A DNA stretch of 64,000 nt from Cyclobacteriaceae bacterium (GCA_029858965.1 JAOUDZ010000011.1:1-64000), one strand, 5' to 3'. Shown: positions 43,265 to 52,876, counted from the stretch's first letter. Numbers and translations are program-made. Notes: a model not told the origin generated them from the letters alone.

Positions 43265-45703
43265 ATGAAAAAGATAAATTTCGTTACGCATATCCTTCCT
43301 CACGGAATTGCCATTGCTGTATTTTTGATCGTTACCATTTTCTTTTACAATCCCATTTTCTTCGAAAACAAAGCCATAAACCAATCGGATATTCAACAAT
43401 GGGAAGGCTCCTCGAAGTCGATGCGCGATTTTCGGCAACAGACGGGAGAAGAGCCGCTGTGGTCTGAATCCATGTTCAGCGGCATGCCGGGCTATCTTGT
43501 CAATGTGGAGTGGGGAAACAAAGTTGTTGGCTATCTCAAAAGCATTCTTGCATTTAAGCTCCCACATCCCGTTGCCAACATCTACCTGGCTTTCTTATGT
43601 TATTACATTTTACTACTGACCTTTGGTGTAAGACCCTACCTGGCCATTGGAGGTGCTATCGCATTTGGCCTTTCCTCTTATTTGATTATCGGGCTTAGTG
43701 TAGGGCACAGTTCGCGAATCGGTGCCATTGCGTTTATGCCGCTTGTTATGGCTGGCATCCATCTTGCGTTTACAAACCGAAGAATATTAGGATTTGGTGT
43801 CACTACTGCCGGGCTTGCGCTGCACTTCCGTGAGAATCATTTGCAGATGACCTACTACCTATTGCTTATTGTCGCCATATATGGCATTATACAACTCATC
43901 CTGTTTCTAAAAGCAAAGCAAGGTTTTCAGTTCCTCCAATCAGTCGGCGCGCTTATGCCTGCCGTAATCATTGCAGTAGGTACCTTCTTCGGACCCATGT
44001 GGGCCATCACGGAATACAGCACCTATTCCCGTGGAAAGTCTGAATTGACTGCACCAGACACTAGAGAACAATCAAGCGGGCTGGACAGGAGTTATGCTTT
44101 TCAATACAACTATGCTATTCTGGAACCGCTGACTTTGCTGATACCAAATTTTTATGGAGGCAGTAGCCAGCATTTAATGGCAGCTGATCAAGATAGCTAC
44201 GTGTACAAGGCCCTGGCGCGCACGGGTGATGAAAAGACGTTTAACCAGCTGGCCTATTATACCGGTGCCTATTGGGGACCTCAAACTCCCCTTCCCTATT
44301 ATGCGGGTGCAATAATTGTATTTTTATTTGCAGTTGGCATTGCATTCGCAGAAAAAAAATATACGTGGTGGCTTGTTGCGGTTTGTGTTCTTGCCGTAAT
44401 GATGAGTTGGGGCAGTAATTTTGCCAAATTCAATTACTTCATCTTCGACTACCTTCCTGGATACAATAAGTTCAGGTCCGTAACCTTTGCCGTGATCATG
44501 ATTATCATGGCAATGCCCCTGCTTGGGCTGCTTGGTGTAGAGAAGATTATGGTGGAAGGGTTAACCAAACCAAATAAGAAAAAGCTACTCATCGCATTTG
44601 GTGCAACGGGAGGCATATGCCTATTTTTCATACTATTTGCCGGCATGCTCAGCTTCGTGCGGCAGGGTGAAGAACAACTCCCATCCTGGTTCATCAGCGC
44701 TTTAGCCGATGATCGCAAAAGCCTGTTGAGGAGTGATGCCCTCCGATCACTGGCATTCATCCTGGCTGCATTTATTGTACTCTATTTAGAAATATGGAAA
44801 AAGATTTCGCCATTGGCATTTTATTTCTTTTTGATAGCCATGATCACGATTGATATTGCCATTGTAGACAATCGTCATTTCACCAAAGAAAACTATAAGC
44901 GGAAACGTGAAAACGCAGCCTTCATAGCTTCAGAGGCGGATCAGGAAATTTTGAAAGACAAATCGTACTACCGCGTCTACAATTTACAGAATGCTTTCCT
45001 GGAGGCAAGGACTTCGTATTTCCACCATTCAGCAGGCGGATATCATGGCGTTAAGTTAAGGCGATATCAGGATCTCTATGATTCGTGTTTGTATAAGGAA
45101 ACCAATGAATTAATCCGCAACGTTCAAGCAGGCAACATGGATCTTAATCAATACGGCGTGATAAACATGCTCAATATAAAATATATGGTATTCGGGCCGC
45201 AGCGGGATAATATTATTCCTAACATGGCGGCAAGTGGAAACGCCTGGTTTGTAAAGGATTTAATTGTGGTAGACACACCTACAGAAGAACTAAAAACTGT
45301 ATGTGAACTGGATACGCGAAAAACGGCAGTAGTAAATGGCTCCGAATTTAAGGTAGAAAGTTTTGCGTTTGATAGTACAGCCACGATTAGCCTAACCGAA
45401 CATAATCCCAACCATCTGAAGTATGAAAGTCAGTCGCAGGAAAATGTCTTTGCTGTTTTTTCTGAAATTTATTATCCGAAAGGGTGGGTAGTAACCATCG
45501 ATGGAAAGGAGGCAGAAATATTACGTGCGGATTACGTACTGCGTGCTATGCCGGTTCCTGCGGGCAAACACTCGATAGAATTCAATTTCCGGCCTCGTGC
45601 CTATGTGGTTGGAAACAAAATAACGACCTTCTCATCCTGGCTTATGCTGCTTGTTGTATTAGGAAGCATTGGATGGACATTTAAAGAATCAAAAGACGAG
45701 TAG
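43265..45703 (+). CDS. YfhO-like polytopic membrane protein
   Basis: An 812-residue membrane protein with about 12-14 hydrophobic helices in the first 560 residues and at the extreme C-terminus (783-803), and a large soluble loop (about 570-780). The early loop WSESMFSGMPGYLVNVEWGN and LHFRENHLQMTYYLL are typical of the YfhO family, GT-C-fold proteins that resemble glycosyltransferases acting on lipid-linked sugars; Bacillus YfhO is needed to glycosylate lipoteichoic acid. A glycosyl transfer role in the envelope is likely, but the donor and acceptor are unknown. It stands alone. Confidence 0.8.
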   Translation: MKKINFVTHILPHGIAIAVFLIVTIFFYNPIFFENKAINQSDIQQWEGSSKSMRDFRQQTGEEPLWSESMFSGMPGYLVNVEWGNKVVGYLKSILAFKLPHPVANIYLAFLCYYILLLTFGVRPYLAIGGAIAFGLSSYLIIGLSVGHSSRIGAIAFMPLVMAGIHLAFTNRRILGFGVTTAGLALHFRENHLQMTYYLLLIVAIYGIIQLILFLKAKQGFQFLQSVGALMPAVIIAVGTFFGPMWAITEYSTYSRGKSELTAPDTREQSSGLDRSYAFQYNYAILEPLTLLIPNFYGGSSQHLMAADQDSYVYKALARTGDEKTFNQLAYYTGAYWGPQTPLPYYAGAIIVFLFAVGIAFAEKKYTWWLVAVCVLAVMMSWGSNFAKFNYFIFDYLPGYNKFRSVTFAVIMIIMAMPLLGLLGVEKIMVEGLTKPNKKKLLIAFGATGGICLFFILFAGMLSFVRQGEEQLPSWFISALADDRKSLLRSDALRSLAFILAAFIVLYLEIWKKISPLAFYFFLIAMITIDIAIVDNRHFTKENYKRKRENAAFIASEADQEILKDKSYYRVYNLQNAFLEARTSYFHHSAGGYHGVKLRRYQDLYDSCLYKETNELIRNVQAGNMDLNQYGVINMLNIKYMVFGPQRDNIIPNMAASGNAWFVKDLIVVDTPTEELKTVCELDTRKTAVVNGSEFKVESFAFDSTATISLTEHNPNHLKYESQSQENVFAVFSEIYYPKGWVVTIDGKEAEILRADYVLRAMPVPAGKHSIEFNFRPRAYVVGNKITTFSSWLMLLVVLGSIGWTFKESKDE

Positions 45704-45812
45704 AAATATTATAATCTATGGACAAGGGAACACGAAGGTGAGCGGATAATGAATATGGATTTGAGGAATGGTCGCAGTCAGGACAAAATATAAACGCGAA
45801 TTGCAGGGCAAA

Positions 45813-47108
45813 TTACTGTATTTGATTTAGCGTCACCTTTTCTCCTTTTCGGGTAAGCAAATGGATAATAGTCAAAGAGACCAGGTAAGTAAAACCGCAC
45901 AATGTGAAGAGTAAGTTGTATCCACCTACCAAATTACCGGCGGCTTTATAGGCATCCAACAGTGTTCCCACCAGCATTGGAAAGAGGATACCGCCTATGG
46001 CTCCCGCCATACCCGCAATACCGACAACAGAACTAACGGCCTCGGTAGGGAACATATCCGAAGCCATCGTAAAGACATTTGTTGCCCAGGCCTGGTGCAC
46101 CGCTACGGCAAGGCTGATCAGGCCTACGGCCATCCACGCACTGGTTGCAAATTGGGCAAGTATGATAGACACTTCCAATGCAGCAAACAACAATAACGAT
46201 GCCTTCCGGGCACGCAACGTAGGCCACCCTCTCTTAATCAGCCATGAAGAAAAATATCCACCACCAATGCTACCAACGGTGGTTGCTGCATAAATGATCA
46301 TCAATTGCAGGCTTGGTTTTGTCAGGTCAAGGCTAAAGGTCGAAGCGAAATACGATGGAAGCCAAAATAGAAAGAACCAAAAAATCGGATCGATTAAGCC
46401 CTTGCCTGTGATCAATGCCCACGTTTGCGGAAATGAAAAAAGCCTCTGCCATTTAATCGCATGCTTCGATTCCAGCATTTTTATTTCGTCCTGACCACTC
46501 GTGATATAGTGATATTCTTCAGCAGACAACCGTTTCTGCTTTGCGGGAATAGTATAAAACAGCAACCAGAAGATTAACCAGATAAATCCAAGCGCTCCGG
46601 TAATCCAGAATACTTCCTGCCAGCCGAAATAATTCAAAATTAACGGGACAACCAGCAAAGCCAGCACGACGCCAACGCTTGTTCCCGAATTAAAAATACC
46701 TGTCGCCAGCGCGCGCTCCTTGGAAGGAAACCATTCGGAAACAGTTTTCATGGCCGCGGGAAAATTACCTGCTTCTCCAAGTCCCAGCCCTATTCGGGCG
46801 ATACTAAAACCAGTAACGCTCCGGGCAAGCGCATGAAACATACCCGCAAGACTCCATATTACAATTGTAATGGTATAGCCCGCTTTCGTGCCGATGCGAT
46901 CAATGATTCCCCCTGAAACCAAAAGACCGATTGCATACGCTGCCGTGAATGCCATCACTATTCGGGCAAAGTCAGTTTCGGTCCATTCAAACTCTTTTTC
47001 CAGCAAGGGCTTGAGCAATCCGATTATTTGCCGATCCAAATAATTTATCGTAGTGGCAGAGAACAACAATACAACAATGAGCCAGCGGTAATTTTTAATA
47101 GTTGTCAT
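45813..47108 (-). CDS. MFS transporter of the anion:cation symporter type (hexuronate/galactonate-like)
   Basis: A 431-residue inner-membrane transporter with 12 predicted helices in two halves. The first loops carry NYLDRQIIGLLKP, the GGIIDRIGTKAGY motif A of MFS and RIGLGLGEAGNFPAAMKTVSEWFPSKERALA, a signature of ACS-family acid-sugar transporters such as ExuT and DgoT. It imports a sugar acid with protons. It lies 23 bp after an enolase-superfamily dehydratase gene and shares its direction; together they would take in and dehydrate an aldonate or uronate. Confidence 0.88.
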   Translation of the reverse strand: MTTIKNYRWLIVVLLFSATTINYLDRQIIGLLKPLLEKEFEWTETDFARIVMAFTAAYAIGLLVSGGIIDRIGTKAGYTITIVIWSLAGMFHALARSVTGFSIARIGLGLGEAGNFPAAMKTVSEWFPSKERALATGIFNSGTSVGVVLALLVVPLILNYFGWQEVFWITGALGFIWLIFWLLFYTIPAKQKRLSAEEYHYITSGQDEIKMLESKHAIKWQRLFSFPQTWALITGKGLIDPIFWFFLFWLPSYFASTFSLDLTKPSLQLMIIYAATTVGSIGGGYFSSWLIKRGWPTLRARKASLLLFAALEVSIILAQFATSAWMAVGLISLAVAVHQAWATNVFTMASDMFPTEAVSSVVGIAGMAGAIGGILFPMLVGTLLDAYKAAGNLVGGYNLLFTLCGFTYLVSLTIIHLLTRKGEKVTLNQIQ

Positions 47109-47131
47109 AAGTGGGTTTTGGGAACAAGAAA

Positions 47132-48391
47132 TTACCAGCCATGAACAGATCCGTCATTGCTCTGCAAAATCGGATGTGGGAACTTTGTTTTGGTCACGAC
47201 CTCCATCACAAACGTAGCTTTTTTTGGATCAAAGTTGACCCCCAGACCAGGGCTTGGGTTAAGGTAGAGTTTGCCATGCTTAAAGTGTAAGTATTCATCA
47301 TTGAAATACGGAGGTCTTTCAGGCTCACCACCTGCCAGCTCCATCATACAGCGCGTCGGACTACTTGAGCCCAATACGTGAACAAGCGCTGCCGTTGATA
47401 ATGGTCCGGTAAAATGGGGAATCATTCCTACGTAATGCGTTTCACACATCGCGGCAATTTTTTTAAGTTCCAGGATGCCCCCGGAATTTGGCAACGTAAT
47501 CCTGCTATAATCAATCAACCTATTTTCAATTAACTCATTGATATCCCATCGGTCACCAAACTGCTCCCCCACCGCAATGGGTACTTTTGTCATCTGCCGG
47601 ATCGTTTTATAGACACCCGGGTTTTCCGACCGGATGATATCTTCTACAAAATAGGGCTCGAGTTTTTCCAGCGCATCACAAATCTTGATTGCCTCCGGCG
47701 TATCGAATCGGGTGTGAAGATCTATCGCCCAATTGCCACTGCCGCCCACGGCGTCATCCAGGCGTTTGCAATGTTCAATCGTTTTCTTTGTATGCTCATA
47801 GAAATCAAATCTTTCTTCTCCATTTCCGCCGGTTGGTCCCGTTCGATAGGTGCGCAACCCGGCAGCGATACAATCCTTAGCGCGCTCATATTCCGTAGAT
47901 CCTTTTGAAGCATTGAACCCGGTAGCATAGCATTCGACATATTTCCGCGTAGCGCCTCCGAGAAGTTCATACACAGGAACTCCCAATGCTTTACCTTTAA
48001 TGTCCCACAATGCCATCTCCAGTGCACCAAGTGCATGGAGCTTTTCTCTTCCAGGTGGATAAAACATACCCCGATAAAGATTCTGCCACAGGTGTTCAAT
48101 GCTGAACGGATTTTCCCCGATCAGCATTTGTGCAACTTGCTCGATGGTATCCTTGGCACCCCCTTCACCTATGCCGATGATCCCCCCATCGGTTTCCACT
48201 GCTACAATTCCGCGCGCCTGGTTGAACAAGGGTTTTGTATAGCCCGGAGCACTGTAGTACCGGATTTTCGTGATCTTCATTTTAACAGGTTCAGGCATCT
48301 GGACGTTTGCATAGGCCTTGCTGTTCAACAGGCCTGCGGACACGCCTGCACCAGCTAGTGAAGCCTTTTTAATAAAATTCCTTCGTTGCAT
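47132..48391 (-). CDS. Enolase-superfamily (mandelate racemase/muconate lactonizing) protein with Tat signal
   Basis: A 419-residue protein. The N-terminus MQRRNFIKKASLAGAG is a twin-arginine signal. The enolase-fold capping domain (about 40-160) and TIM barrel follow, with metal ligands in WAIDLHTRFDTPEA (Asp), EPYFVEDIIRSENP (Glu) and VPIAVGEQFG (Glu); the final His in MIPHFTGPLSTAA is the typical general acid/base of mannonate- or galactonate-type dehydratases. It dehydrates an acid sugar. It precedes the MFS transporter, so the Tat signal is surprising for a catabolic enzyme and would place the reaction in the periplasm. Confidence 0.8.
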   Translation of the reverse strand: MQRRNFIKKASLAGAGVSAGLLNSKAYANVQMPEPVKMKITKIRYYSAPGYTKPLFNQARGIVAVETDGGIIGIGEGGAKDTIEQVAQMLIGENPFSIEHLWQNLYRGMFYPPGREKLHALGALEMALWDIKGKALGVPVYELLGGATRKYVECYATGFNASKGSTEYERAKDCIAAGLRTYRTGPTGGNGEERFDFYEHTKKTIEHCKRLDDAVGGSGNWAIDLHTRFDTPEAIKICDALEKLEPYFVEDIIRSENPGVYKTIRQMTKVPIAVGEQFGDRWDINELIENRLIDYSRITLPNSGGILELKKIAAMCETHYVGMIPHFTGPLSTAALVHVLGSSSPTRCMMELAGGEPERPPYFNDEYLHFKHGKLYLNPSPGLGVNFDPKKATFVMEVVTKTKFPHPILQSNDGSVHGW

Positions 48392-49179
48392 ACCGTAACT
48401 TTTTTGAGATTAGAAGACATTTTGAAGTATGAGTAATCGAATATATGCAATTGGGGATTTTCATTGTCTCAATAAGGGAGAAATCATACTTGCCGCTGCA
48501 CTGTGTCGCGCTTCAGGGAAGTCTGCAAGGAAATTCATCTAAACCAAAATTTTCATAGTCTAATTTAAAGTTCAGATAGTCAACTATTTAAAAAAATAAT
48601 CAATTTCTCGATCGGCCCGCCCAATTCCGATCATCCGACGTGGTTAGCCGACCAAGCACCGATAATAACGATAACATGTTCTGCCTCGATTCTTAAACTT
48701 ATACTAGCCCAAAGGTTGTTTCTGATTCGTCGCAGTACTTTTCACTCTACTTCCAAAAGTTAAAGTTTATCTGAAAATCGGTTGTTTTGACGATAGCTTC
48801 TTTTGCCGACCAATCCTTATGGCATAATTTGAATCATTGATTTATAGGTGGAGCTTTAATTTCTGTTTGATGTATAGAACCGGGAAGAGAAATACTCCTG
48901 CGGACGAAATCTTGAACGAAACCTATTGCAAAATCAGTAATGCCTTTCGTTTTCGATCAGGAATCCCATCCCATTTTAACAAACATGCATTCTATCCATC
49001 CTAGAAATAGAAGTGACATGTATCCATTTCTAGGATGGATACATGTCACTTCTATTCATATAAACAGATTACAGTGCTGCCTTACTTGACAAAAGGGGTA
49101 AATGATCATCATGATCAGACCTTAAAACAAAACGAACCGGAAGCTATCCGAAGATAAGCATTAGCAGACAGGAGAACCC
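48392..49179. other. 788-bp intergenic region with an alternative-hairpin element
   Basis: Between the Tat dehydratase gene (-) and the PorP-SPOR gene (+). An open frame of 44 codons (48870-49004) ends inside the first hairpin arm. Two overlapping inverted repeats occupy 48993-49056. A GGAG Shine-Dalgarno-like sequence (49171-49174) precedes the PorP start, unusual for this genome. The rest shows no gene. Confidence 0.5.
48993..49056. repeat. Two overlapping, mutually exclusive perfect inverted repeats
   Basis: First repeat: arms 48993-49008 and 49026-49041, perfect over 16 bp, 17-base loop. Second repeat: arms 49006-49027 and 49035-49056, perfect over 22 bp, 7-base loop. The two share bases, so an RNA can form only one at a time; the block ATGGAT at 49035-49040 pairs with either of two ATCCAT copies. 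It lies 123 bp upstream of the PorP-SPOR start and could be an attenuator or switch, or a small palindromic mobile element. Confidence 0.85.
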
Positions 49180-50742
49180 ATGAAAGGAATATTTATACTT
49201 TGTGCCATAGCACTCTCCGTTACTTTGACGCCTGCGCGTGGTCAGGCAACAGGTCCTCAATACAGGCAGTTTTTCTTCAATCCCTATCTATCGAACCCCG
49301 CATTTGTAGGAATTAACAACAGGGCAGAAGCTAATCTTGTTTACCGACAACAATGGATCAATTTTGCGGACGCCCCTGTCGCAATGGGTGCAAATTTCCA
49401 ATTTCCAACAAGCAACCGTGTTGCTTTGGGATTTAATGTATTTTCAGAAAAGCAGGTACTATTACGCAATACAAATTTCACGGCAACATTCGGGTATATT
49501 GTTCCTATTGCTGCTAACCAATCGCTTCGATTCGGACTTTCAGGAGGCGTTGGATTAAACAAGTTGGATCTTACCGCGGACGAGCTAAATACCAACGATC
49601 CTGTTATTGCGAATGCTTCAGGCAATAACTTTTATGTCAATGGGAACTTTGGTATAGTCTATACAAATGCTGGCCTGAAGCTTGGCTTTGCTTTGACCGA
49701 TATTTTTAAGTCCAATTCATTTAGTGCCGGAAGCTTCAATGAACTTAAACTCTCAAATCTGAAGAACAGACTTTACTCCGCAAGCTACAAATTTGATCTT
49801 GGCGTCATGGGTAATGTTTCTTTGGAGCCCTATGTATTGTACCGGCAAAGCGCAGACGGATTACAGGATGCCTGGGAAGTTGCGTCGTTGGTATACTTTA
49901 AAAACAAGTTCTGGACCGGTGGGAGTTATAATCAAAATAATGGACTCGCGCTTTTTCTTGGTATGAATGTGAAAGAAGCTTTCAGGTTTAGCTATAGCTA
50001 TGAATTTCCACCCTTTAAGTCGGGGTTCACATCGAACAGCTCCCACGAACTTCACATAGGCATTAAACTAGGGAATAAAAAATCCAAATACGCTGCTAAA
50101 ACATCTCGGGGAGCAGTACCCATATATGGTGATGTTGAAAACGACGTGGTAATTCCGGAAGATGAAAGTCAGGAAGTAATTGCAGAAGTTGAAAGCAATG
50201 AAGCGAATCAGGAAGTAGAGAGCAAAGCGGTAACCAGGGCACCTCAGAATAATTCGGTAATTCCCGTAGAAGAGAAGTCCATAGGCGATCCAGACATGCC
50301 TTCCGGTGGAAAGATACACCAGAAAAGATTTGTTGTCAGTAACCAACTGCATCCGGTAGAGACGGAAGCGCCTATCGTAGTGCCTATTGTAGCATTGGAA
50401 AAAGAACCGGTTGAAGAAATTCCAGTAACGCCAGCCAACGCAGAAGAAACAGATAGAAAAGCACCGAAGGCTCCTTCCTTAAAACCCAACGAGGCCTTTA
50501 CGATGACGCGTGGTCACCACTATGTAGTTGTCGGCGTCTTTGGTGTGCTTGACAATTCCATGCGATTTACGAAAGAAATGATTGGCAAGGGTTACCATGT
50601 CAATGTTGCTCTTAATCCTGAAAATGATATGTACTACGTCTACATCGATTCAACTTTTGACGAGGAAGAAGCAAAAAAGGTAAGAAACGAATATAAGCGT
50701 AAGAATTTGTTTAAGGATGCCTGGGTGTTTACACTGGAATAA
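49180..50742 (+). CDS. PorP/SprF-family T9SS membrane protein with SPOR-like C-terminal tail
   Basis: A 520-residue protein with a signal peptide (1-21), an outer-membrane barrel of the PorP/SprF family (about 22-307; QFFFNPYLSNPAFVGINNRA at its start), an acidic Glu/Val-rich linker (about 308-440) and a SPOR-like domain (about 445-520, with HHYVVVGVFGVLDNSMRF and ending VFTLE). PorP/SprF proteins help type IX substrates reach the surface; standard members are about 300-330 residues. The SPOR-like tail could bind peptidoglycan and anchor the barrel. No adhesin or SprB-like gene adjoins it. Confidence 0.85.
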   Translation: MKGIFILCAIALSVTLTPARGQATGPQYRQFFFNPYLSNPAFVGINNRAEANLVYRQQWINFADAPVAMGANFQFPTSNRVALGFNVFSEKQVLLRNTNFTATFGYIVPIAANQSLRFGLSGGVGLNKLDLTADELNTNDPVIANASGNNFYVNGNFGIVYTNAGLKLGFALTDIFKSNSFSAGSFNELKLSNLKNRLYSASYKFDLGVMGNVSLEPYVLYRQSADGLQDAWEVASLVYFKNKFWTGGSYNQNNGLALFLGMNVKEAFRFSYSYEFPPFKSGFTSNSSHELHIGIKLGNKKSKYAAKTSRGAVPIYGDVENDVVIPEDESQEVIAEVESNEANQEVESKAVTRAPQNNSVIPVEEKSIGDPDMPSGGKIHQKRFVVSNQLHPVETEAPIVVPIVALEKEPVEEIPVTPANAEETDRKAPKAPSLKPNEAFTMTRGHHYVVVGVFGVLDNSMRFTKEMIGKGYHVNVALNPENDMYYVYIDSTFDEEEAKKVRNEYKRKNLFKDAWVFTLE

Positions 50743-50769
50743 AACTTTCGGATTGATATAAAAAAGTGC

Positions 50770-50794
50770 CCTGAAATTCCTGATGTATTTCAGG
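50770..50794 (-). terminator. Intrinsic terminator of the methyltransferase gene
   Basis: Arms 50770-50777 and 50787-50794 are perfect complements. On the minus strand the stem is followed by GGCACTTTTTT. The promoter-distal arm overlaps the final codons of the methyltransferase gene. Confidence 0.75.
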
Positions 50795-51416
50795 ACTTCT
50801 TCAGCAGTACTACTAAAATTCTTGGGATTCCGCGCCGATCATCATCGTCAAAATACTCATTCACGTCAAGCAATGTAAGGCCGTATTTTCCTGGTATTTG
50901 AATAAAATCTGAGGTATGGTGATCAAAACAGGGAAGCACGTGCGTTCCATTGCCCGTTTCAAACCGGGCTTTCGTCCCTGTATATTGTTTATACGGGTGA
51001 AGTTCACCAACATACACACATCCCCCTGGTTTTAGCGAAATTGCCGCCTCTTTGAAAACGCTATTGAGATCTGAAATATGTTCTAACACCAAACTGAAAC
51101 TGATCAGGTCATACAATCGATCCCTGAACGACCACGCAGCGGTAATATCCCCAGAGATGAATTTCACGTTATCATTGGTCAACTTTTTTTTGGCAATCGA
51201 CAACATCTCATCTGACAAATCAACTGCTGTTACATGCTTTGCTTTTTGAACGAACCATGCGGTATTCTTACCTGTACCACAGCCAAGTTCCAGGCAATCT
51301 TCAAATGAAATATTTGCAAGGGTCTTGCGCAACGCATGCCCTTCAAGGTCTCTCGTTCTGTTAATATTCGAATCGTACTGGCCCGACCAGGCGTCGTATG
51401 CTTGTTTGGTGTTCAT
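50790..51416 (-). CDS. Class I SAM-dependent methyltransferase
   Basis: A 208-residue methyltransferase starting at ATG 51416 (MNTKQAYDAWSGQYD); the frame continues 19 residues upstream without homology. The SAM-binding motif I is CLELGCGTGKNTAWF (about residues 40-54), followed by VTAVDLSDEMLSIAKKK and the motif IISFSLVLEHI-like block LISFSLVLEHISDLN. It resembles UbiE/BioC-type enzymes. The substrate is unknown. It lies 78 bp after the Gfo/Idh gene on the same strand and ends in its own terminator. Confidence 0.8.
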   Translation of the reverse strand: MNTKQAYDAWSGQYDSNINRTRDLEGHALRKTLANISFEDCLELGCGTGKNTAWFVQKAKHVTAVDLSDEMLSIAKKKLTNDNVKFISGDITAAWSFRDRLYDLISFSLVLEHISDLNSVFKEAAISLKPGGCVYVGELHPYKQYTGTKARFETGNGTHVLPCFDHHTSDFIQIPGKYGLTLLDVNEYFDDDDRRGIPRILVVLLKKS

Positions 51417-51494
51417 TGGTAAAATGCTTGATTTTGCGCTACATGCCCAATCCTTCAAAGAGGGATTTGGCACCTTCCTGGCAACGTTGTTTTC

Positions 51495-52787
51495 TCAATT
51501 TCCCGGATACTTCCAGTCCCCACGGTAAGCTCGGCTTAAGAGTTTGTTCGCCTCTGCATCACCTTTAATCAAGCCCTTATCGCCATCCCATGCAACGCTC
51601 CTCCCAAGTTTCCAGCTCAACATCCCGAGCAGGCTCATGTTAGTAGAGCGCTGACCGATTTCTATATCACACACGGGCAGCGTATTGGTTTTAATTGAGC
51701 TCAGCAAGTTTGCCCAAAGGGCCGCAATATTTTGCTGATCAGGTTCATCCAGCTTCGGATCCTGATGGATGGCTGGTTTTTTACTGTCCGCAGGATAGAA
51801 GGTCCAGCCATCAAGCCAGCCCATGTGGAAAGTGCCCTCCGTGCCATAGAAATAACAACCAAGGTTTGTTTTCTCGGCATTATTCCCCGCGTATTGCCGA
51901 TGTTCCCACGAAGCTGTAAAGGATTCAAATTCAAATATCACATTCTGCGTATCAGGGGCATCCGTGTTATCTTCTCTGATAAACCGGTTCGCCGTTGAAA
52001 ATATTTTTTTTGGATGTTTTTCATCTGTCCACCAAAGAATCTGATCCAGCCAGTGAATCCCCCAATCGCCCAACTGTCCATTGGCATAATCCAGGTATCC
52101 CCTAAACCCCTTGGGGTGAATCGTTGTGTTGAACGGACGGAGCGGGGCGGGGCCACACCACATGTTCCAATCCAGCGTTGATGGCGCTTCACTATCGGGT
52201 GTCTTTTTCCCTGGCCCACCACCATAGTGAACGAAAGCCCTTACTGAACCAATCTTCCCGGCCTTACCGGACTTCAAAAACTCCATTCCTGAAATATTAT
52301 GAGGCGATACCCGGCGATGTGTGCCAACCTGGACCATGCGTTGCGTATCGCGCGCTGTACTTACCATGGCTTTTCCTTCATTGATGGTATGGCAAATCGG
52401 CTTTTCAACGTAAACATGGGCACCCATCTCCATGGCAGCGATCGCGATGAGCGGATGCCAATGATCGGGCGTTGCAACAATTACGATTTCAGGTTTCTCC
52501 TTTGCCAGCAATTCACGGTAATCGCCGTATAATTTTGGCGTGTCCCCGTTAAGCCGCTTCACTTCAGCGGCTGTCGCGCTTAGTTGATTGGCGTCCACAT
52601 CACAAAGTGCGATGATCTTACTTTGACCAGCCTGAATGGCGCAGCGCAAAATGTTGCCACCCCACCAACCCGAGCCAATTAATGCCGTGCGGAATATTTT
52701 GTCTTTACCCACAACACGAATAAGTGGTGCCGAAGCGAAGGCCATCCCCGCAGCAGTTGTTCTTTTTATAAATTGTCTCCTTTGCAT
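51495..52787 (-). CDS. Gfo/Idh/MocA-family oxidoreductase with Tat signal
   Basis: A 430-residue protein with a twin-arginine signal (MQRRQFIKRTTAAGMAFAS). The N-terminal Rossmann domain (about 30-160) has GSGWWGGNILRCAI and the catalytic EKPICH block; the C-terminal alpha/beta domain follows, with HWLDQILWW. Relatives are NAD(P)-dependent sugar oxidoreductases or glycosidase-like enzymes; exported Tat versions carry a tightly bound nucleotide. An inverted repeat lies 62-89 bp upstream of its start. It precedes the methyltransferase gene on the same strand, with no clear pathway link. Confidence 0.85.
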   Translation of the reverse strand: MQRRQFIKRTTAAGMAFASAPLIRVVGKDKIFRTALIGSGWWGGNILRCAIQAGQSKIIALCDVDANQLSATAAEVKRLNGDTPKLYGDYRELLAKEKPEIVIVATPDHWHPLIAIAAMEMGAHVYVEKPICHTINEGKAMVSTARDTQRMVQVGTHRRVSPHNISGMEFLKSGKAGKIGSVRAFVHYGGGPGKKTPDSEAPSTLDWNMWCGPAPLRPFNTTIHPKGFRGYLDYANGQLGDWGIHWLDQILWWTDEKHPKKIFSTANRFIREDNTDAPDTQNVIFEFESFTASWEHRQYAGNNAEKTNLGCYFYGTEGTFHMGWLDGWTFYPADSKKPAIHQDPKLDEPDQQNIAALWANLLSSIKTNTLPVCDIEIGQRSTNMSLLGMLSWKLGRSVAWDGDKGLIKGDAEANKLLSRAYRGDWKYPGN

Positions 52788-52848
52788 ACCTTAATATTTT
52801 GAAACGGAAATTAAACAATTCAATTTTTATTTCATGGCAATAATCTCA

Positions 52849-52876
52849 ATTCATGCCATAGTCCCATGGCATGAAT
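52849..52876. promoter_or_regulatory. Inverted repeat upstream of the Gfo/Idh gene, operator candidate
   Basis: Arms ATTCATGCCAT (52849-52859) and ATGGCATGAAT (52866-52876) are perfect, with a six-base spacer. A related half-site TTCATGGCAA lies at 52831-52840. The position, 62-89 bp before the gene start on the minus strand, suits a repressor or activator site. Confidence 0.45.
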
